A DNA stretch of 6,893 bases from assembly GCA_002314885.1 (NCBI GenBank), contig DCHT01000004.1:1-6893 (forward strand). The letters are read 5' to 3'. Origin of the DNA: Bacteroidales bacterium UBA1745 (lineage in GTDB: Bacteria; Bacteroidota; Bacteroidia; Bacteroidales; UBA932). Shown here in pieces: positions 1 through 4,132 of this stretch. A model generated the notes under the pieces. It was given only the letters and a program-made list of their open reading frames with translations, searched no databases and was not told the origin of the DNA. The first letter of the stretch is position 1; each line of letters opens with the position of its first letter. A program made the position numbers and the translations under genes.

Positions 1-40
1 TGCAAATAGAGGTCGTTTTGCACACACCGGCACTACCTCT
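1..40. repeat. Short interleaved inverted repeats beyond the transposase stop codon
   Basis: Two 6-bp inverted repeats interleave. TGCAAA (1-6) matches TTTGCA (17-22), and AGAGGT (8-13) matches ACCTCT (35-40). The last arm includes part of the transposase stop codon. The order a-b-a'-b' is the same as in the stronger block on the 5' side of the gene (995-1043). Arms this short can arise by chance and the window ends here, so this is a weak candidate for a structured end or target of the neighbouring Y1-type protein. Confidence 0.3.
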
Positions 41-992
41 TAGGGAATAGCGCCTCCAGTTCGGTGGTCGGCATCTTGAGGATGGCGCGGAGCTGAGTAT
101 TCGTGGCCTTGTAGTCGAAGTGAAGCACTTTGGCCAGCGCGATCTTCTGAGGCGGAGCAAGCAACGACAACTGCTTGACATTGTAGTCCCGCTTCGCAAT
201 CATCCTCGCTGCACTCAGCAACTCCTCGTAAGTCAGGACGACATTGTCCCCGAGCCGCTTGGCGCACTCACTGAAAGCCTCCCAGTTCTTCGACACCATA
301 GAATAATAATGATGCGCGTCGCGGAAGAATGACTCAACCACCTTGTACTCCGAGTAGCTGGACGGCAGGATGACGCCATCAGCATACCTATAGCGCTCAG
401 GCGGCACGAGCAGGCGCTTCCTTTCCAGTTTGCGCCTAGTCCTGTGGGGCACTTGGGAATAAGGAATACCCTGCACGGAAGCAGGCAAAGGATTGAATAG
501 AAGCACTGCACTGCCCCACGGATAGGAGAACGGCGTATAAGACGAATTCGCCAGATAGCCATTGCGGGCAATGTAACAGACCTCCTTCCTGGCCATATCC
601 AGGTTGGTAATCGGTATTGGGTTGTCGCAGCGGAAGCCATTCAGCGGGACAACACGTCCCTTCTCTTCGAGGTATTTTCGGAGACGATACCTGTAACAAT
701 CGATGAATTGGAAGCATCCCTCGCGACTACCACCAAGCAGCACGTGTATATGCGTACCCATGATCTCATCGATATACACTGTCATACCGCTCTCGGCGGC
801 ACTGATTGCAATATTGGAGAGGCAGAAACGGTAGTCATCTGCGTCCTCACAAATCAGTTCAACATTCTCACCTGGAGTACATACGTGCCACAATGGGCCT
901 CTCTCTAACGCCATCTCGAAAGACAGCTCACAATCTCGCTCGATCATAGTCATCCATTTTGATTCGGATGCTAAAATCGGGAAAAATATCAT
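33..992 (-). CDS. Y1/HUH-type (REP-associated, RAYT-like) transposase family protein
   Basis: This 319-aa protein resembles single-strand DNA endonucleases of the Y1_Tnp / IS200-like fold. The metal-binding HUH motif is visible as H81-I-H83 inside GTHIHVLLGG. It is followed by a helix rich in Tyr and Arg (FIDCYRYRLRKYL, about 95-107). A second helix, VCYIARNGYLAN (138-149), fits the position of the catalytic tyrosine, with Y140 the best candidate. A basic stretch follows at about 182-203. The C-terminal 55 residues (from about 265) look helical and helix-turn-helix-like. At 319 aa it is longer than a minimal IS200 transposase, as many Bacteroidales RAYT-like proteins are. The start is uncertain: M1 is used here, but M14, M16 or M27 are possible because conserved-looking sequence begins near residue 27. 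Interleaved inverted repeats lie directly upstream. The family acts on hairpin DNA; that this copy is active is inference. It appears intact. Confidence 0.75.
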   Translation of the reverse strand: MIFFPILASESKWMTMIERDCELSFEMALERGPLWHVCTPGENVELICEDADDYRFCLSNIAISAAESGMTVYIDEIMGTHIHVLLGGSREGCFQFIDCYRYRLRKYLEEKGRVVPLNGFRCDNPIPITNLDMARKEVCYIARNGYLANSSYTPFSYPWGSAVLLFNPLPASVQGIPYSQVPHRTRRKLERKRLLVPPERYRYADGVILPSSYSEYKVVESFFRDAHHYYSMVSKNWEAFSECAKRLGDNVVLTYEELLSAARMIAKRDYNVKQLSLLAPPQKIALAKVLHFDYKATNTQLRAILKMPTTELEALFPKR

Positions 993-994
993 AC

Positions 995-1043
995 AAATCG
1001 TGTATCAATGAAATCTCAAGAAAAAATACACGATTTTGAGATT
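995..1043. repeat. Interleaved double inverted repeat upstream of the RAYT-like gene
   Basis: Two inverted repeats are interleaved (order a-b-a'-b'). An 11-bp perfect pair, AAATCGTGTAT (995-1005) and ATACACGATTT (1026-1036), crosses an 8-bp perfect pair, AATCTCAA (1012-1019) and TTGAGATT (1036-1043). The two hairpins cannot form as ordinary nested stems; they are either mutually exclusive or pseudoknot-like. The block fills the gap between the 60-aa gene stop (1049) and the first possible transposase ATG (992). It could be a DNA target of the Y1 protein, a regulatory leader, or a structured end. It lacks the GC-rich stem and T-run of an ordinary terminator. Confidence 0.8.
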
Positions 1044-1048
1044 ATGAC

Positions 1049-1231
1049 CTATTTGAACCTGTTGTGGCCGTGCTTGTCGTTGAGGGAGTTGAACGAATTG
1101 ATGCCGTTCTGGACACGGTCTTCCTTCTTGTCAAAGCCGAAGAACTCCTGCTCCATCTGGTAGCGCACGAAATCTCCGTCCTCCGGGAGGCCGATGATGC
1201 TTTCCTTGAAAGCTCTTTCGAAATCGAACAT
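1049..1231 (-). CDS. Small 60-aa protein of unknown function
   Basis: The function is not recognised. The 60-aa product is polar, rich in charged and aromatic residues (Phe, Asp, Glu, Lys), with no signal peptide or membrane segment, so it is probably cytoplasmic. It begins MFDFERAFKES and ends DKHGHNRFK. Codon use supports this strand: third positions are mostly G or C (for example TTC, AAG, ATC, GGC, CTC, GAC, CAG), as in the kinase gene. The opposite-strand ORF of the same size has the Leu/Val/Ala-rich look of an antisense shadow. The gene starts 52 bp after the phosphatase stop codon and could be its last cotranscribed partner. Its stop lies 5 bp from the interleaved repeat block. No clear Shine-Dalgarno sequence or promoter is visible. 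It could also be a remnant of a longer gene. Confidence 0.6.
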   Translation of the reverse strand: MFDFERAFKESIIGLPEDGDFVRYQMEQEFFGFDKKEDRVQNGINSFNSLNDKHGHNRFK

Positions 1232-1283
1232 AGTGACGCTAGTTAATTGGTTTTATATTATATACCACTTACTATCCGCGAAA

Positions 1284-3977
1284 TTACTTGTAAGCAACAA
1301 CATTTGCCATTTTCTCTGCCACTGTCTGGAGATTATCGCCTCTGTTGACAGCAAATGAAGGGTGAGAATATGTCCCCGATTGCATATCTAACATATACTC
1401 AATAAACCAGTCGAGATCGTCATCATCAATGACGGTACTGCTAGATGCCCAATAACTATTCAGGTAATAATAGCACTTTTCCTGGAGGTTATTGAAGGTT
1501 ATACCGGAAGCGGAGAGATTCAGCAAAGCTTTGAACAGTTTACTTGTATTACCATACGCTTCCGTTGCTGCTCGGTAACTTGTTTCTACTGTTTTATTGT
1601 CCACAAGGTTCGCCTGGGAGAAACCGGTAAGCTCATAATCCATTCCCATCTGCTTGCCTGTATTATTGCCATAGCAGCCAAGCAGGCCCTCGATGATAAA
1701 TGCAATTGTTCCCGTACGATCGGCTCCCTGACGGCAATTGAAGTAGACTGGCTTGCCACGTTTCAGTTCATAAATGATCCAGGCGATATCAGACACGACA
1801 GAAGCATCCGTATTGTATGCACCGTAATCAGTCATTGTGTTATTGAAGTCGGCATCCTTCAATGTCGTTTCACCACGGGAATATGAATGGTAGCTATACT
1901 CACCAGAGTATTTTCCGGAATTCGTGGCTGCGCGAAGATCAAGCTGAGCGCGCATACCTATTCGATACAACTCGTCCTTATCCTCCTGAGTAATATCGCT
2001 CGTAGTACCATACATATCAGTACCACCAAGACTTGCACCACGATAGACAGCCTCGTATCTGACCTTGTTGCCATTCAAGCCTGTCCATCCGCCGAGGTCT
2101 CGTATATTGAATCCCTTCTCCACGGCGATCATTCTCACCTGACCAGTCGCCTTGAATGCACCAGCGGTAAGAATTTTCATTCCCTCGACAACCTTATAAT
2201 AATATGTGTTGCCCGGAACGAAATTCCTGAGAGTATAGGATTCAGTGCCCGCCACAAGAGCCTTGTTCAGTACGGTCGTAGAGAAAGAAGGGTCAGTTGA
2301 CATCATCACAGTGACGCCGGATGTATTTGTGAAATAAATCTCCTTTACATTCGGTTGGTCTGGACGATAGGATCTGCTTTGGTCGAAATAGCTCTGTCCA
2401 TATCTGCTATCCGCTGTAGATGAGAGTGTAATATTCGCATTTGCCAAATAGTCGCTCACTGCAGGGTTCTCAATATTGAACTCCTCCATCGTGATCTCGC
2501 CGAGAGGACATCCTGGGAGGGATTTGATGGTGGAGCGGACGATGGACTGGGAATTGGAGGTCGCGAGGGTGGCGTCGCCGTAGTAGGTGCTGACGGTGGC
2601 GGTGAAGCCGCTGGAGAGTGCACCAACAGGCAGTACAAAGTAGAAGGATGTCGGAGTTGTCGGATCGAGCTGGACTGGCTCCGGACACACGAGAGTGAGT
2701 TCGGAAGCGTCAGATGACGAAGAAGTCACTGATGCGACTGGCTCGTCAGCAGACATATCCACTGTTGCGTCACCCCAAAGGGCGTTGCCGCCATTGTCCT
2801 TGAGCGTTATACCCGTGACAGTCTCATTGCCCGTGAGCTGCAGTTGAAGCACGCCGCAGAGGTTCTTGAATGCAACCTTATATTCGCCGTCTTCCTCGGT
2901 CAGTTTGCCAGCCATTGGGCTTGCGCCGTTGCCGAAGCTGTTCTGCGCATATGTCTGCGTAGATGGCAGGGTAAAGCTGATGGTCTTATCGCTCAGCGTA
3001 GCAGCGGCATTATACGGATAGAGTGCATAGTAGTCAGGCTGCTGTTCCTCGTCCGCCAACTTTCCAGTGAAGGAAGCGCTGGTCCTACCAGCATCCTCAG
3101 CGGCAATGGTGAACTGCTCGTTGGTGCCTGGGATGGTGATGGTCGTCGGGGTAGACGACTCAACCCATTCATACTCAACATCATTTTTACTACTCCATGT
3201 AGAGCCATTTCTAAATGATTCCCACGGATAAGTCTTAGAATTGACAATGGTCCAGGTCGTTCCTTCATCAAGGCTAAACATCAAGCCTTTCAAGTCCACT
3301 ATAGCCTGATAACTTGACGAGAAACTTGAGGAACCCTTGGTCTGGATTATCGGAATAACTCCTGCTGGATTAGTAGTCCCTTCAACTGAAGCTGTAGAAG
3401 TATTAATTTGAGCGTTGACTATATTGCCGGCAGATGCATACTGGTATTTTTTAGAGCTATTATAAATACCAATATTATATATATTCGATGAAGATGCTTT
3501 TGTATCCGTAATTATTTTAGTTACGTCGCTGGTATAACCATTATCATCGATGGTCACCTTAATATAGCTATACTTAACCTGAGCAATTGAATAGGCTGTT
3601 CCCACATAAATTCCCAATCCTGCACTAGTCGAATCAACCGTCACCTTCAGATGATCACTGACAACCTCCTCACTCTCCACCGTCGTCTCCCCCGTCAGGA
3701 CACTGAAAGAATCACCTTCGGACCAGAGGGTCTGGGTAGAAGGGCCGAGCGTGGTCTTGGTGGAGCCATCGGAAGCAGCACCGGCAGTATCCCCCTCCTG
3801 AGCGGCGAGGATGGTTATGGGGCGGTAGGTGTGGGTATAGGCCTGAGGCTGGTCAGGCACAATGGGCGTGTCGGGGTCGAGGCTGTGGGTGCAGCTGGTA
3901 AAAAGCACAGCGGAGAGGCCGGCGAAAAGCACAGCGGAGAGGCCTGCAAGGGCGAATAGCGTAAATACTTTCTTCAT
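1284..3977 (-). CDS. Exported lipoprotein with fimbrillin-like region and C-terminal tyrosine phosphatase domain (CX5R)
   Basis: This 897-aa protein has a lipoprotein signal peptide (MKKVFTLFAL, hydrophobic to F26) with the predicted lipid-modified Cys at C29 (LFTSC). Residues about 72-97 (KTTLGPSTQTLWSEGD) and 285-490 (YYALYPY near 317; FKNLCGVLQLQLTG at 370-383) resemble Bacteroidales fimbrillin/Mfa-like proteins. Residues about 98-284 form an AT-rich Ser/Thr-rich interruption. A fibronectin-III-like stretch spans about 505-610 (VPGNTYYYKVVEG). The last part, about 618-870, fits the Y_phosphatase3 family: FNIRDLGGW (623-631) and a P-loop C748-RQGAD-R754 followed by TG, the CX5R signature with catalytic Cys748 and Arg754. 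The residue before Cys is Asn747, where the family usually has His. The enzyme should remove phosphate from tyrosine, phosphoinositide or another phospho-ester outside the cytoplasm; the substrate is unknown. The start is set by the signal peptide and an AGGAG sequence 8 nt upstream. It lies downstream of the kinase gene and the 42-codon ORF, probably in one operon. Confidence 0.85.
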   Translation of the reverse strand: MKKVFTLFALAGLSAVLFAGLSAVLFTSCTHSLDPDTPIVPDQPQAYTHTYRPITILAAQEGDTAGAASDGSTKTTLGPSTQTLWSEGDSFSVLTGETTVESEEVVSDHLKVTVDSTSAGLGIYVGTAYSIAQVKYSYIKVTIDDNGYTSDVTKIITDTKASSSNIYNIGIYNSSKKYQYASAGNIVNAQINTSTASVEGTTNPAGVIPIIQTKGSSSFSSSYQAIVDLKGLMFSLDEGTTWTIVNSKTYPWESFRNGSTWSSKNDVEYEWVESSTPTTITIPGTNEQFTIAAEDAGRTSASFTGKLADEEQQPDYYALYPYNAAATLSDKTISFTLPSTQTYAQNSFGNGASPMAGKLTEEDGEYKVAFKNLCGVLQLQLTGNETVTGITLKDNGGNALWGDATVDMSADEPVASVTSSSSDASELTLVCPEPVQLDPTTPTSFYFVLPVGALSSGFTATVSTYYGDATLATSNSQSIVRSTIKSLPGCPLGEITMEEFNIENPAVSDYLANANITLSSTADSRYGQSYFDQSRSYRPDQPNVKEIYFTNTSGVTVMMSTDPSFSTTVLNKALVAGTESYTLRNFVPGNTYYYKVVEGMKILTAGAFKATGQVRMIAVEKGFNIRDLGGWTGLNGNKVRYEAVYRGASLGGTDMYGTTSDITQEDKDELYRIGMRAQLDLRAATNSGKYSGEYSYHSYSRGETTLKDADFNNTMTDYGAYNTDASVVSDIAWIIYELKRGKPVYFNCRQGADRTGTIAFIIEGLLGCYGNNTGKQMGMDYELTGFSQANLVDNKTVETSYRAATEAYGNTSKLFKALLNLSASGITFNNLQEKCYYYLNSYWASSSTVIDDDDLDWFIEYMLDMQSGTYSHPSFAVNRGDNLQTVAEKMANVVAYK
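3126..3689 (-). other. Segment of atypical composition interrupting the fimbrillin-like region
   Basis: This segment covers about residues 97-284 of the lipoprotein phosphatase. By hand count, 3421-3540 is about 31% GC, whereas 3721-3780 upstream and 2521-2580 downstream within the same gene are each about 63%. The protein on either side (WSEGDSFSVLTG before, TNEQFTIAAEDAGRTSASF after) reads as a continuous fimbrillin-like stretch if the segment is removed. The encoded residues are Ser/Thr/Tyr/Asn-rich and look like beta strands. Exact edges are uncertain, and no flanking direct repeats were found by eye. Confidence 0.5.
3900..3947 (-). repeat. 24-bp in-frame tandem duplication in the lipoprotein signal peptide
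   Basis: Two adjacent 24-bp units (3924-3947 and 3900-3923) differ at only 2 positions. Each encodes AGLSAVLF (residues 11-18 and 19-26). The duplication lengthens the hydrophobic core of the signal peptide by eight residues. One copy alone would give a signal peptide of normal length, MKKVFTLFALAGLSAVLF followed by TSC. Confidence 0.95.
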
Positions 3978-3985
3978 AGCATCAT

Positions 3986-3990
3986 CTCCT
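3986..3990 (-). promoter_or_regulatory. Shine-Dalgarno-like AGGAG for the lipoprotein phosphatase
   Basis: AGGAG lies 8 nt before the ATG at 3975-3977 and overlaps the TAG stop codon of the 42-codon ORF (3989-3991). Strong Shine-Dalgarno sites are not general in Bacteroidota, so this one helps fix the start. The overlap suggests that translation of the two reading frames is coupled. Confidence 0.6.
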
Positions 3991-4117
3991 ACCAGGTGGA
4001 ACCGACAACAGCATATCCCTCGGTAGTGGCGCCTTTTTCGTCACTGCCGGTCAGGATGGCATCACATATTTCAAACTCCAGCACTTCGGCGGCTGGAGTT
4101 ACATAATCACAATACAC
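3989..4117 (-). CDS. Predicted 42-aa peptide (GTG start) between kinase and phosphatase
   Basis: A short reading frame begins at GTG 15 nt after the kinase stop codon and ends 11 nt before the lipoprotein ATG. It encodes a peptide with YVTPAAEVLEFEI near its N-terminus, the middle stretch DAILTGSDEKG, and the end YAVVGSTW. It looks coding: its third positions are often C or G, and the layout (Tyr/Pro start, a Glu-Val-Leu-Glu-Phe strand, a short AILTGS stretch, an acidic and Gly-rich tail ending in Trp) recalls the many short unclassified peptides of Bacteroidales. No function is known to me. GTG is the only standard start after the kinase stop. The frame is the same as the kinase's, so readthrough of the TAG would also produce this sequence as a kinase extension. 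It could instead be the remnant of a longer gene. There is no signal peptide or membrane segment. Confidence 0.5.
   Translation of the reverse strand: MYCDYVTPAAEVLEFEICDAILTGSDEKGATTEGYAVVGSTW
4074..4100. repeat. 9-bp stem-loop after the kinase gene
   Basis: AACTCCAGC (4074-4082) and GCTGGAGTT (4092-4100) form a perfect 9-bp stem with a 9-nt loop. On the minus strand the stem is followed only by TGAAAT rather than a T-run, so it is a poor intrinsic terminator. It lies inside the 42-codon ORF and could affect mRNA stability or the kinase-to-phosphatase expression ratio. Confidence 0.6.
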
Positions 4118-4132
4118 TTCTATAAAACTTAA

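Noticed and set aside
995..1043. A short CRISPR-like repeat or tRNA-like fold
   Set aside because: There are no direct repeats with spacers and no cloverleaf. The only repeats are the two interleaved inverted pairs.
1064..1246. 60-aa plus-strand ORF opposite the small minus-strand gene
   Set aside because: The product is Leu/Val/Ala/Glu-rich and mirrors the codon bias of the minus-strand frame, which looks coding.
1232..1283. Palindromic-looking AT stretch between the phosphatase and the 60-aa gene as a terminator
   Set aside because: Pairing breaks after three base pairs, so no stable stem forms.
1279..1286. TAATTTCG on the minus strand as a promoter for the 60-aa gene
   Set aside because: It has one mismatch to TAnnTTTG, overlaps the phosphatase stop codon, and has no TTTG at 19-21 nt upstream.
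2844..3218. 124-aa plus-strand ORF inside the lipoprotein gene
   Set aside because: It is an antisense shadow in the GC-rich fimbrillin-like part, without recognisable motifs.
4074..4100. Stem-loop as an intrinsic terminator of the kinase gene
   Set aside because: No T-run follows on the minus strand and the stem lies within the 42-codon ORF. Kept only as a structure of unknown role.
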